Part shown: positions 1 to 6,931 of the stretch, in pieces
Layout of the letters: every line of letters starts with the position of its first letter
Position numbering within the stretch: position 1 is the stretch's first letter
From: Lichenicola sp964248625
Lineage (GTDB): Bacteria > Pseudomonadota > Alphaproteobacteria > Acetobacterales > Acetobacteraceae
Direction of reading: 5' to 3'
DNA length: 14,911 bases
Assembly (NCBI GenBank): GCA_964248625.1
Contig: CAXTZG010000093.1
Coordinates: forward strand, 1-14,911
Program-made: the position numbers and the translations under genes
Notes under the pieces: model-generated
What the model saw: only the letters and a program-made list of their open reading frames with translations
What the model was told of the DNA's origin: nothing
The model's database searches: none

Positions 1-172
1 GAGGGCGTGGCTGAGCCGGCGCGGCGGTCGCGGGTGCGGCGGCTTGCGGCGGCGAACCGGTTCCGGTCGGCGTCGGAGCCTGCGCGGCATCGGCCGGCGC
101 CAGCATCGCCCGCATCAGCAGGATCGCCGCCGGCAGGCATGAAAGCCGGCGGCTGGAACGAGGCTCGGCCAT
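1..172 (-). CDS. N-terminus of a putative secreted protein (partial, runs off left edge)
   Basis: Reading leftwards from the ATG at 172-170 there is an open frame of 57 codons that leaves the window. A good ribosome binding site (GGAGA at 181-177, 5-6 bases from the ATG) supports this start. The product begins with a basic stretch (MAEPRSSRR), then a hydrophobic run (LPAAILLMRAMLAPADA) ending in an Ala-rich site, which looks like a signal peptide cleaved near ADA-AQA. An Ala/Pro/Thr-rich low-complexity segment follows. A periplasmic or outer-membrane protein with a flexible N-terminal linker is likely, but the functional domain lies outside the window and I cannot name the family. The arginine at residue 21 interrupts the hydrophobic core and weakens the signal-peptide call slightly. 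The gene is divergent from the SDR gene at 271. Confidence 0.5.
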   Translation of the reverse strand, partial: MAEPRSSRRLSCLPAAILLMRAMLAPADAAQAPTPTGTGSPPQAAAPATAAPAQPRP

Positions 173-270
173 CGGTTCTCCCTGCAGTCCGGCAGCGTCG
201 GACATCCGCATGAGGCATCCCGCTGTCGCCGCCGGCGTTGCACCGCCGCCGGTTTGCGGAGAAGTCGATC

Positions 271-1044
271 ATGGCACACGACCCAGCAACGCACGACCCA
301 GCAACGCACGATCCTGCCGCGCCGGTTCCGGAGTCGGCCGGCTCGCGGATCGCGCTGGTGACCGGCACCTCGCACGGGATCGGCGCCGGCATCGCCGCCC
401 GGCTTCTGCAGGAGGGCTGGCGCGTCTACGGGCTCGATCGCACGCCGCCGGTCCTGCACGCCGCCGGCTTCCAGGCGATCACGGCCGACGTGTCCCGCGA
501 GGCCGACATACGCGACGCCTGCGCCCGCATCGCCGCCGAGGCCGGACGGCTGCACGGGCTGGTCAGCAATGCCGGGATCATGATCCGCAAGCCGATCGCG
601 ACGCTCTCGCTCGACGAGTGGACGCAGGTGCTGTCGACCAACCTGTCCAGCCTGTTCCTGCTGGCGCGCGAGGCGGCGCCGCTGCTGCGGGCGGACGGAC
701 AGGGCGCGATCGTCTCGATCGCATCGACCCGCGCCCGCATGTCCGAGCCGGACACCGAAAGCTATGCCGCGTCCAAGGGCGGCCTGGTGGCGCTCACTCA
801 CGCCCTCGCAGTCAGCCTCGGACCGACGGTGAGGGTCAACTGCATCAGCCCCGGCTGGATCGACGTCGCCGGCGAGACGCTCCGGCCACAGGATCACGCT
901 CAGCATCCTGTCGGCCGCGTCGGCCGGGTGGAGGATGTCGCAGCCCTGGCCGCGTGGCTGCTCGGACCGCAGAGCGGCTTCGTCACCGGCGCCGAGTTCG
1001 TTTGCGACGGCGGGATGACGCGCAGGATGATCTACGAGCCGTAG
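271..1044 (+). CDS. SDR family NAD(P)-dependent oxidoreductase
   Basis: A 257-residue classical short-chain dehydrogenase/reductase, a normal length for the family. The Rossmann fold glycine motif TGTSHGIG is at residues 31-38, NAG at 100-102, and the catalytic Ser152, Tyr165 and Lys169 (YAASK) are all in place. PGW at 194-196 and the C-terminal GAEFVCDGG follow the usual FabG-like pattern. Asp56 at the end of the second strand suggests NAD(H) rather than NADP(H); this is inference. The substrate cannot be told from sequence. I chose the ATG at 271 because GGAGAAG (258-264) sits 6 bases upstream; an in-frame ATG at 238 would add 11 unlikely residues. Residues 3-15 are HDPATHDPATHDP, encoded by a tandem 15-base repeat. 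The gene stands alone, with 245 bases to the next gene. Confidence 0.9.
   Translation: MAHDPATHDPATHDPAAPVPESAGSRIALVTGTSHGIGAGIAARLLQEGWRVYGLDRTPPVLHAAGFQAITADVSREADIRDACARIAAEAGRLHGLVSNAGIMIRKPIATLSLDEWTQVLSTNLSSLFLLAREAAPLLRADGQGAIVSIASTRARMSEPDTESYAASKGGLVALTHALAVSLGPTVRVNCISPGWIDVAGETLRPQDHAQHPVGRVGRVEDVAALAAWLLGPQSGFVTGAEFVCDGGMTRRMIYEP
277..306 (+). repeat. Tandem 15-bp repeat inside the SDR N-terminus
   Basis: Two perfect copies of CACGACCCAGCAACG lie at 277-291 and 292-306, followed by a diverged third unit starting at 307. The unit is in frame and encodes HDPAT, so a change in copy number would alter only the disordered N-terminal tail ahead of the Rossmann fold. Confidence 0.85.
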
Positions 1045-1230
1045 CGGGACGCGGGCCGCTTCAGCGCGGTAACGGGCCTGTTCGCGACGGCTCCGGCCGC
1101 ATTCCGGATCATCGCAGGGCGGACCACCGTCGCATCGCGATCGTCCCGCTCGCGCGCACCCTGCGCCGGGCTCGTCTCGGTGCGAGAGAGGTTCCGCCGC
1201 GGCGCGCCGGCAGCCTCGACCGGCACCCGT

Positions 1231-1245
1231 GCAACCAATTGCAAC
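1231..1245 (+). promoter_or_regulatory. Possible OmpR-type operator (GCAAC direct repeat) upstream of the response regulator
   Basis: GCAAC occurs at 1231-1235 and again at 1241-1245, exactly one helical turn (10 bases) apart, in a local AT-rich patch within very GC-rich DNA. OmpR/PhoB-family regulators commonly bind direct repeats with about 10-11 bp spacing. The site lies 45-59 bases upstream of the response regulator ATG, so autoregulation is possible. TTGCAA at 1239-1244 could serve as a -35 element, but I find no convincing -10. This is a weak call from spacing alone. Confidence 0.25.
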
Positions 1246-1289
1246 GACCTCTGCACGCGGCTCATGTAACAGGCTAGCCTGCGCCGGCC

Positions 1290-2009
1290 ATGGAACAGCT
1301 TCCCCATATCCTGATCGTCGACGACGATCGCGAGATACGCGACCTCCTCGCCCGTTTCCTCGAGCGCAACCGCTTCCGCGTCACCGCGGCGCGCGACGGT
1401 CGCGAAGCGCGACGCGCCTGGGCCAACGGCCACTACCAGCTCGTCGTGCTCGACCTGATGCTGCCGGGCGAAAGCGGCCTCGACCTCGCGCGCTGGATGC
1501 GCAGCCAGGGCAACGTGCCGATCATCATGCTCACCGCGATGGGCGACGAGACCGACCGGATCATCGGCCTGGAGCTCGGCGCGGACGACTACCTGCCCAA
1601 GCCGTTCAACCCGCGCGAGCTGATGGCCCGCATGCGCGCTGTCATGCGGCGCACCGCCGAGCGCGACGAGCGCAAGCCGGACGCCGAGAGCCGCGTGCTG
1701 CGCTTCGCCGGCTGGACGCTGGAGCCGCTGCGCCGCCGCCTGCTGAACCCCGACGGCGCCGAGGTGCCGCTCACCGGCGGCGAGTACGAGCTGCTGGTGG
1801 CGCTGCTCGACCGCGCCAACCGCGTGCTGACCCGCGACATGCTGCTCGACCTGCTGCGCGGCCGGCAGGCCGGGCCGTTCGACCGCGCCATCGACGTCGC
1901 CATCTCGCGGCTCCGGCGCAAGCTCGAGGATGACGGCCGCAACGCGCAGGTGATCAAGACGGTGCGCGGCGGCGGCTACGTGCTCGCAGCCGACGTCGAG
2001 CGGGTCTGA
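1290..2009 (+). CDS. OmpR-family response regulator transcription factor
   Basis: A 239-residue two-domain response regulator. The receiver domain (about 5-120) has the acidic pocket at D11-D13, phospho-acceptor Asp55 in VVLDLMLPG, Thr82 and Lys104 in PKPF. The C-terminal winged-helix DNA-binding domain (about 135-235) ends with the family signature IDVAISRLRRKLEDD and a hairpin VRGGGYVLA. It is a cytoplasmic transcription factor activated by phosphorylation. The DNA-binding half resembles OmpR itself more than PhoB, and the partner kinase encoded 23 bases downstream is EnvZ-like, so the pair probably acts as an OmpR/EnvZ-type system; target genes are unknown. The ATG at 1290 fits the family N-terminus although no strong ribosome binding site precedes it. 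A GCAAC direct repeat upstream could mean autoregulation. Confidence 0.94.
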   Translation: MEQLPHILIVDDDREIRDLLARFLERNRFRVTAARDGREARRAWANGHYQLVVLDLMLPGESGLDLARWMRSQGNVPIIMLTAMGDETDRIIGLELGADDYLPKPFNPRELMARMRAVMRRTAERDERKPDAESRVLRFAGWTLEPLRRRLLNPDGAEVPLTGGEYELLVALLDRANRVLTRDMLLDLLRGRQAGPFDRAIDVAISRLRRKLEDDGRNAQVIKTVRGGGYVLAADVERV

Positions 2010-2032
2010 CGGCGCCTCGCATCATCGTCGCC

Positions 2033-3508
2033 ATGCGTCTCCGCCGCCTGTCCCTGCTGCCGCGCAGCCTTGCGGCCCGCACCGCCCTCGTCCTGCTGGC
2101 CGGGCTGGTCGTGGTGCAGGCGGTGGGGCTGGCGATCCATGCGCTCGACCGCATCGACTTCGCGCGCCTGAACAACGAGCGCGATGCCGGCGCCCAGGTC
2201 GCGGGCATCTACCGCACCATCGCCGATGCGGACCCGCCGACCCGCGACGCCGAGCTCCGCCGGCTGCACCTGCCGCCCGGCTTCCGGGCGTTCCTGACCA
2301 GCATCCCGGTGCTGGGACCGCTGCAGCCGGCGCCTGACCCGATCCAGCGCATGCTGCGCCATCATCTGCAGACGATGCCCGTCCCGTCGCGGCTGCAGCC
2401 GACGCAGATCATCATCGCCAACAATGTCCGCCTGAACGCGCCGCCGGGCCCGTACGGCATCGACCGGGACGGCGTGCCCGGCGGCGGGCCGGACGGCACC
2501 GGGCTGCCCTGGCGGGAACCGCAGGGCGGCAGGCCCAGCGGGCCGTTCGCGGGCGGCCGACGCTACGCGATCGCCATGCGGCTTCCCGACGACGCGCGCT
2601 GGCTGACCGTGCGGTTCGTGATGCCGTTCGCCGACCCGTTCCTGTCGCCGACGCTGCCGATCGCCTTCCTGGTGATGACGATCCTGGCCGGGCTGCTGAG
2701 CGTCTGGGCGGTGCGGCGGCTGACGGCGCCGCTGCGCACGCTGGCGGTGGCGGCCGAGAAGCTGGGGCGCGACGTCAATGCCGATCCGCTGCCGGAGAAC
2801 GGCCCGACCGAGGTCGCCACCGCCGCGATCGCCTTCAACACCATGGCCAGCCGGATCCGCCGCTTCGTCACCGACCGCACCCTGCTGCTGACCGCGATCG
2901 GCCACGACCTGCGCACGCCGATCACCCGGCTCAAGCTGCGCTCGGAGTTCATCGAGGACGAGGAGCTGCAGGCCAAGTTCCTGGCCGACCTCGACGAACT
3001 CGAGGCGATGGTGTCGGCCACCCTCGCCTTCGGCCGCGACAGCGCCAACCGCGAGCCGATGGTGCCGCTCGACCTGAAGGCGCTGCTCGCCACCATTCTG
3101 GACGACGCGGTCGATGGCCGCCCGGCGCTGGCGGATCTGGTCGGCTTCGCCAGCCCGCCGCCCGCGGTGACCATCCAGGCCCGGTCGCTCGCCCTGAAGC
3201 GTGCGCTGGCCAACCTGGTGGGCAATGCCATCGCCTATGGCGGCGGCGTGCAGGTGACGCTGCACCCGCCGGAGGACGGCCATGTGGTGGTGCTGATCGA
3301 GGATGAAGGTCCCGGCATCGCGCGCGAGGCGCTGGAGCGGGTGTTCGAGCCGTTCGTGCGCATCGAGACCAGTCGCAACCGGGAAACCGGCGGCACCGGG
3401 CTCGGCCTGTCGATCGCCCGCAACATCGTCCGCGGCCAGGGCGGCGACATCACCTTGTCCAATCGCGCGTCGCAGGGTCTGCGCGCGACGGTGACGCTGG
3501 TGGCCTGA
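2033..3508 (+). CDS. EnvZ-like membrane sensor histidine kinase
   Basis: A 491-residue sensor kinase encoded 23 bases after the response regulator and almost certainly its partner. Transmembrane segment 1 is at about 15-37, a periplasmic sensor region at about 38-205, transmembrane segment 2 at about 207-227, then a HAMP linker (to about 280). The dimerisation domain carries the phospho-accepting His291 in GHDLRTPITRLKLR. The ATPase domain has the N box around Asn398 (NLVGNAIAYGG), G1 DEGPGI (424-429), an F box (EPFVR) and G2 GTGLGLS (454-460). The periplasmic region holds a Gly/Pro-rich low-complexity stretch at about 136-175, which the shorter classical EnvZ (about 450 residues) lacks. The stimulus is unknown. 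No strong ribosome binding site is seen, so translation may be coupled to the upstream gene. Confidence 0.93.
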   Translation: MRLRRLSLLPRSLAARTALVLLAGLVVVQAVGLAIHALDRIDFARLNNERDAGAQVAGIYRTIADADPPTRDAELRRLHLPPGFRAFLTSIPVLGPLQPAPDPIQRMLRHHLQTMPVPSRLQPTQIIIANNVRLNAPPGPYGIDRDGVPGGGPDGTGLPWREPQGGRPSGPFAGGRRYAIAMRLPDDARWLTVRFVMPFADPFLSPTLPIAFLVMTILAGLLSVWAVRRLTAPLRTLAVAAEKLGRDVNADPLPENGPTEVATAAIAFNTMASRIRRFVTDRTLLLTAIGHDLRTPITRLKLRSEFIEDEELQAKFLADLDELEAMVSATLAFGRDSANREPMVPLDLKALLATILDDAVDGRPALADLVGFASPPPAVTIQARSLALKRALANLVGNAIAYGGGVQVTLHPPEDGHVVVLIEDEGPGIAREALERVFEPFVRIETSRNRETGGTGLGLSIARNIVRGQGGDITLSNRASQGLRATVTLVA

Positions 3509-3602
3509 TCCGCCGATCCGGAAACGCCACGCCACCTGGCCTCTTTTCCTGCCGCCCGCGAGCCGCTACGCCGCACCCGTCGCTTCGTTGGATCAATGCG
3601 CC

Positions 3603-4178
3603 ATGCTGAACCGCCTCTACGCGCGCATCCTGTTGCTGGCCGCGACGCCTGCCGCCCCCGTCTGGCTGGCGGCGATCGCGGTGGCCGAGGGCAGCTTCTT
3701 TCCGGTGCCGCCCGACCTGCTGCTGATCCCGATGGTGCTGGCCCGGCGGGATCGGGCCTGGATCCTGGCCGGGATCTGCACCGTCGCCAGCCTGTGCGGG
3801 GGCGCGATCGGCTGGCTGCTCGGCGCCGAGCTGATCGATCTGGCGATGCGCCTGATCCATCTCTATCACGGCGAGCACGCGCTCGAGGTCTACCGCGCCC
3901 GATTCGCCCAGTACGGCTTCAGCGTCATCCTGCTGAAGGGCCTGACGCCGATCCCGTACAAGATCGTCTCGATCGCCGCCGGGGCCGCCCATTACAGCCT
4001 CGTGCTGTTCCTGCTCGCGAGCCTGATCACCCGGGGCGGCCGGTTCTTCCTGGTGGCAGCGCTGCTGCGGCGGTTCGGGCCGGCGGCGCAGAGCTTCATC
4101 GAGCGCCGCCTGACCATCCTGGCGCTGGCAGCCGCCATCCTGATCGTCGGTGGGGTGGTGGTGGCGCTGCGGGTCTGA
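3603..4178 (+). CDS. YqaA/DedA-type (VTT domain) membrane protein
   Basis: A 191-residue polytopic inner-membrane protein. Hydrophobic segments lie at about 17-48, 53-75, 105-128, 131-155 and 169-189. The motif EGSFFPVPPD at 29-38, with its conserved acidic residue, and GLTPIPYKIVSIAAG at 113-127 are typical of the YqaA branch of the SNARE-associated/VTT (DedA) superfamily. Proteins of this superfamily are linked to membrane homeostasis and lipid flipping; the substrate of the YqaA branch is not established. I chose the ATG at 3603. An in-frame TTG at 3588 would add five residues (MDQCA) and has no better ribosome binding site. The gene follows the sensor kinase by 94 bases, which hold no clear terminator or promoter, so read-through is possible. 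It converges with the minus-strand gene ending at 4205. Confidence 0.88.
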   Translation: MLNRLYARILLLAATPAAPVWLAAIAVAEGSFFPVPPDLLLIPMVLARRDRAWILAGICTVASLCGGAIGWLLGAELIDLAMRLIHLYHGEHALEVYRARFAQYGFSVILLKGLTPIPYKIVSIAAGAAHYSLVLFLLASLITRGGRFFLVAALLRRFGPAAQSFIERRLTILALAAAILIVGGVVVALRV

Positions 4179-4204
4179 GTTCCCGGTTCAAACTTCGCGG
4201 GCGG

Positions 4205-5089
4205 TCAGGAGGCGGTAGCGGCGCGCAGCCCGGTCTGTCGGAAGTAGGGCTCGAACCGCGGATCGAGCTTGGCATAGATGTCGAGCAGCTGGCGCACCTT
4301 GTCGCGCATGCGCGGGAAGCGGGCGATCTGCACGGCCAGGTCCCTGCCATGGCCGAACACCCGCTCGGCATAGGTGTTCCAGTCATTGTCCAGGCTCGTG
4401 GTGCCGTAGCGCGACACGAAGCCCTGCTCGTGCAGGACGTCGTCGCCCTCCACCGACGGGCGTTCGGCCAGGATCGCCTTGTAGTCGGCAAGGCTCGCAT
4501 ACGCGAAGCCCGGCGGATTGTCCGCCGTCCAGTCGCTGACGTTGAACAGCACCTGGTTGCGGACGATCGAGCTCAGCTCGTGATGGAAGCTGTCGGCGAC
4601 AAAGCCGGCCCCCGCCGCCGAGCCGGCGCCCTGCTCGTTGAGCGCGATCGTGCCGCCGTCGAAGAAGCCGCCGACTTCGGTGCCCCACATCTCGATGCCG
4701 CCCGCCAGCACGACCCGGTGCAGGATCGTGTCGAGGAAGCCCGGGGGATACACCGAAGTCGCGCGATCCAGCGCGCCGAAGGCGGCGTTTCTGTCGCTGT
4801 CGGGCAGATCCGTCATTGCCACCGGGCGGTCCGGCCGCGCGACCAGCGGGGCGATCCGCGCCTGCAGACCATCGGTGACGATCTCGCCGTGCCAGCGGGT
4901 GCCGATGCTGTGCGCAAAACCACGCGCTTGATCGGCGCCGTCGCGCGCGTGTTCCCGGTTCAGCACGACGCCGACCGCCACCAGAAGCAAAGCGCCGGCC
5001 AGGGCCAGGCGCGACACCAGCAGCCGCCGACGCCGGGCGGCGGCGGCCGCCGGGGCGGAACCGCCGGCCCCGGCGCGCGCATCGTCCAT
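4205..5089 (-). CDS. Membrane-anchored protein with degenerate metallopeptidase-like (HHELSS) domain
   Basis: A 294-residue protein: a short cytoplasmic N-terminus rich in Ala and Arg (ARRRR at 18-22), one transmembrane helix at about 24-43, then a soluble domain that would face the periplasm. Within it, DSFHHELSSI (167-175) resembles the zinc-binding helix of HExxH peptidases, but the second histidine is replaced by Ser174. A later segment, GFVSRYGTTSLDNDWNTYAE (223-242), resembles the Glu-helix of gluzincin-type enzymes, with Glu242 as a possible metal ligand. I infer a peptidase-like or pseudo-peptidase fold; activity is not shown and I cannot name a family with certainty. The ATG (5089-5087) overlaps the stop of the LysM-like gene (TGA 5091-5089) as TGATG, so translation is probably coupled and the two products likely work together. 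Confidence 0.72.
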   Translation of the reverse strand: MDDARAGAGGSAPAAAAARRRRLLVSRLALAGALLLVAVGVVLNREHARDGADQARGFAHSIGTRWHGEIVTDGLQARIAPLVARPDRPVAMTDLPDSDRNAAFGALDRATSVYPPGFLDTILHRVVLAGGIEMWGTEVGGFFDGGTIALNEQGAGSAAGAGFVADSFHHELSSIVRNQVLFNVSDWTADNPPGFAYASLADYKAILAERPSVEGDDVLHEQGFVSRYGTTSLDNDWNTYAERVFGHGRDLAVQIARFPRMRDKVRQLLDIYAKLDPRFEPYFRQTGLRAATAS

Positions 5090-6135
5090 CACATCGCCGC
5101 CGCGGCCGCCAGCATTCCGGTGACGCCGGCTGCGGCCGGAACGTCGAGCGGCGTATCCGCCCCCAGCGTCACCACGTTCGAGGCGACAACGGCCGTGGCG
5201 ATCACGCCGGCTGCGACATAGAGGCCGTACTTGGCGATGAAGTGCAGCGGCGCCTCGCTCCAGCTGGAGGAAGGCTGCGCCTGCCTGGTGATCTCGGGAT
5301 CCTGCGGCTTCGGCCTGATGTCGACGATGATCTGCAGCTCTGGCGCCACGTACAGGAACTTGAGGTATTTCCCCTTCATCTCGGGCGAGGTGAACTTCGC
5401 GCGGATGCTGGGCATCGGACTGTCGGATCCGGCCGCCACGCCGATCGAGGTCAGGCTCGGCGGCATGCCCTTGGCGTGGATGGTCAGCATGTTCTCGAAC
5501 TCCACCTTGTTGGTGGCGCGGTCCCACGAGACCTGCGTGTCCGACAGCAGCTTGGCCAGCGCGGTGTCGGTTTCCTGCTTGGCGGCAAGCTCGGCACCCT
5601 TGTTGGTGTAGGTCAGGACCGGGATCTGCTCGTCGGCCCAGATGGTGACGCTGCCCTCGAAACGCACCTCGATCTCGGCGACCGCGCTCTCGAGCTTGAT
5701 GGGCGGCACCTTGTCGAGCGTGTACTTGAAGGGAAAGCTGTTGATCCTGCCTGAGCCGCTGGCAGCCAAGGCGGACTGCGCCGCGTGGGCCGAGGGCGAC
5801 GGGACCGGAGGCTGCGGCGCCGAGGCCACGGTCGCGGCCTTCGCCGTCGCGGCAGTCGGGCTCGGATGCGTCGTCTGCGCCGGATGCACGCCCGGCCGGC
5901 CGCGCGGGTTCAGCCGGTCGGGCATCGGGATCAGGAGCAGCTCCCCGATCACCAGCGAGTTGGGCGTCTTCAAGGCGCGATGCGTGACCGCAACGACCTC
6001 CGGACGGGTGTTGTGCACGAAGATCCGCAGCCACAGCACGCCCGCACCCAGCTGCGACTGCGCGATGCTCCACAGCGAATCATTGGCGGGGCGAGGTATC
6101 GCGTATCGCGCACGGTCGGTTTCCGCAGGACGCAT
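5089..6135 (-). CDS. LysM-like domain protein with C-terminal membrane anchor
   Basis: A 348-residue protein. Residues about 12-72 read as a LysM-like domain: DSLWSIAQSQLG (19-30), an Asn at 42, and SLVIGELLLIP (60-70), with an insertion in the middle. A Pro/Ala/Thr-rich linker (about 73-130) leads to a compact, strand-rich region of unknown family (131-275; FPFKYTLDKVPPIKLE, EIEVRF, VEFENMLTIHAKG, IIVDIRP). A hydrophobic segment at about 304-327 near the C-terminus looks like a membrane anchor, and the end is Ala-rich. No signal peptide is present, so if the anchor is a simple tail anchor the LysM would be cytoplasmic. The ATG at 6135 keeps the LysM intact; upstream in-frame sequence is antisense to the neighbouring gene. 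The stop overlaps the next start (TGATG). I do not recognise the central domain. Confidence 0.72.
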   Translation of the reverse strand: MRPAETDRARYAIPRPANDSLWSIAQSQLGAGVLWLRIFVHNTRPEVVAVTHRALKTPNSLVIGELLLIPMPDRLNPRGRPGVHPAQTTHPSPTAATAKAATVASAPQPPVPSPSAHAAQSALAASGSGRINSFPFKYTLDKVPPIKLESAVAEIEVRFEGSVTIWADEQIPVLTYTNKGAELAAKQETDTALAKLLSDTQVSWDRATNKVEFENMLTIHAKGMPPSLTSIGVAAGSDSPMPSIRAKFTSPEMKGKYLKFLYVAPELQIIVDIRPKPQDPEITRQAQPSSSWSEAPLHFIAKYGLYVAAGVIATAVVASNVVTLGADTPLDVPAAAGVTGMLAAAAAM

Positions 6136-6159
6136 CAGCACTGCAATCGTTACGAACGG

Positions 6160-6447
6160 ATGAGCGCCGTGAATGTTTCCGCAACCGGATTGATTTTCGC
6201 CGCCGTCAGCCTGGCGGCGGCGATCGCGGTCTACGGCCTGTTCGTGCTGGCCGACATCATGCTGCGACGGGGCACGATCGGCCGGCGCGAGATCGTGATG
6301 CTGCCGGGTCTGGCCCTCGTGGTGACGGTCATCGGCCTGGGTCTGGAATGGACCGACACGCATCGCCACGCCCTGCTCGCCGGCGTCGCCTTCAGCGCGT
6401 TCCTCGGGCTGAACATCGGCCGGATGATGCCTAGATCGAAGCGCTGA
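6160..6447 (+). CDS. Small three-helix membrane protein, unknown function
   Basis: A 95-residue protein with three hydrophobic segments at about 9-32, 47-63 and 71-87, separated by short charged loops (RRGTIGRRE and EWTDTHRH) and ending in basic MMPRSKR. The alternation of hydrophobic stretches and charged loops supports a real integral membrane protein, but I do not recognise the family. Start choice is uncertain: the ATG at 6160 has only a weak upstream ribosome binding site, and GTG at 6169 with GGATGAG just ahead is an alternative. Its start is 24 bases from the divergent start of the LysM-like gene, and it converges with the minus-strand gene ending at 6461. Confidence 0.6.
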   Translation: MSAVNVSATGLIFAAVSLAAAIAVYGLFVLADIMLRRGTIGRREIVMLPGLALVVTVIGLGLEWTDTHRHALLAGVAFSAFLGLNIGRMMPRSKR

Positions 6448-6465
6448 CCGGGGCGATGCGTCAGC
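6443..6465. terminator. Symmetric inverted repeat spanning both convergent stop codons
   Basis: GCTGAC at 6443-6448 and GTCAGC at 6460-6465 form a perfect 6-bp stem with an 11-base loop. Each arm contains the stop codon (TGA) of one of the two convergent genes. The position suits a bidirectional terminator, but there is no T-tract and the stem is short, so it may be chance. Confidence 0.22.
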
Positions 6466-6862
6466 TGGGCTTGCCGGGCCGCCGCTCGCTGCTGTGCACC
6501 ATGCCCATATGCACGGTGAGCGCGCGCACCACCTTCTCGATGTCGTTCGGCGGCAGCACGAAGCCGACCGGTCCGAAGGCCGGGTGCTGGAAGGCGATGA
6601 TCGAGCCCTCGGTCAGCGCTTCCGGCTGCACCGCCCACTGCGTCTTGTAGATCGGCGTGAAGGCGGCGCCTTCCATCGACGGCACCGGGCGCTTGTCGAG
6701 CATGGCCGCGCGCGCCTGGCCGAGCGAGGCGATGAGCTGGCTGATCTGGTCCAGCGTCAGGGACAGCTCGCCCTCGAGGCCGCTTTCCGGCAGCAGCGCA
6801 AGCGTCGCCTGCTGACGATCGTCGGACACCGTCACCTGCATCCGGGCCGCACGTTTGCTCAT
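6461..6862 (-). CDS. Conserved-looking hypothetical protein (133 aa)
   Basis: A 133-residue, probably cytoplasmic protein with no signal peptide or membrane segment. It begins with a basic MSKRAARMQ, has two predicted helical stretches (LTLDQISQLIASLGQARAAM at about 35-54 and PPNDIEKVVRALTVHM at about 104-119), and between them a strand-rich middle including AFQHPAFGPVGFVLPP. The start at 6862 is well supported by GGGAGA (6873-6868), about 5 bases from the ATG. I do not recognise a family or assign a function. It lies 69 bases downstream of ispE on the same strand, so it may be the last gene of the TPR-ispE unit or have its own promoter. Confidence 0.72.
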   Translation of the reverse strand: MSKRAARMQVTVSDDRQQATLALLPESGLEGELSLTLDQISQLIASLGQARAAMLDKRPVPSMEGAAFTPIYKTQWAVQPEALTEGSIIAFQHPAFGPVGFVLPPNDIEKVVRALTVHMGMVHSSERRPGKPS

Positions 6863-6931
6863 CTGTTTCTCCCGTCAAGGCACCGGTCTCATCCTACAAG
6901 ACTGCCGGCAGCCCTGACCATGAAGGCTTTG

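Noticed and set aside
1045..1289. Possible small gene or RNA in the 245-base gap after the SDR gene
   Set aside because: No frame with a good start and sensible composition, and no convincing RNA fold. Apart from the GCAAC repeat I see nothing in it.
1976..3535. Long minus-strand open frame (519 codons) opposite the sensor kinase
   Set aside because: Its product is rich in Arg, His, Gln and Asp with no domain sense; it is the antisense shadow expected from high-GC codon bias over a clear kinase gene.
4179..4204. Possible terminator between the convergent YqaA-type and HHELSS genes
   Set aside because: Only a 4-bp CCCG/CGGG stem is seen, which is too weak to call.
5090..6073. N-terminal extension of the HHELSS protein to a start at 6073
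   Set aside because: The added roughly 328 residues are the out-of-frame reading of the LysM-like gene. The TGATG overlap and the transmembrane helix place the true start at 5089.
6136..6369. N-terminal extension of the LysM-like protein to 6369
   Set aside because: The extra 78 residues are His/Gln/Asp-rich and antisense to the small membrane protein gene; they contain no signal peptide or domain.
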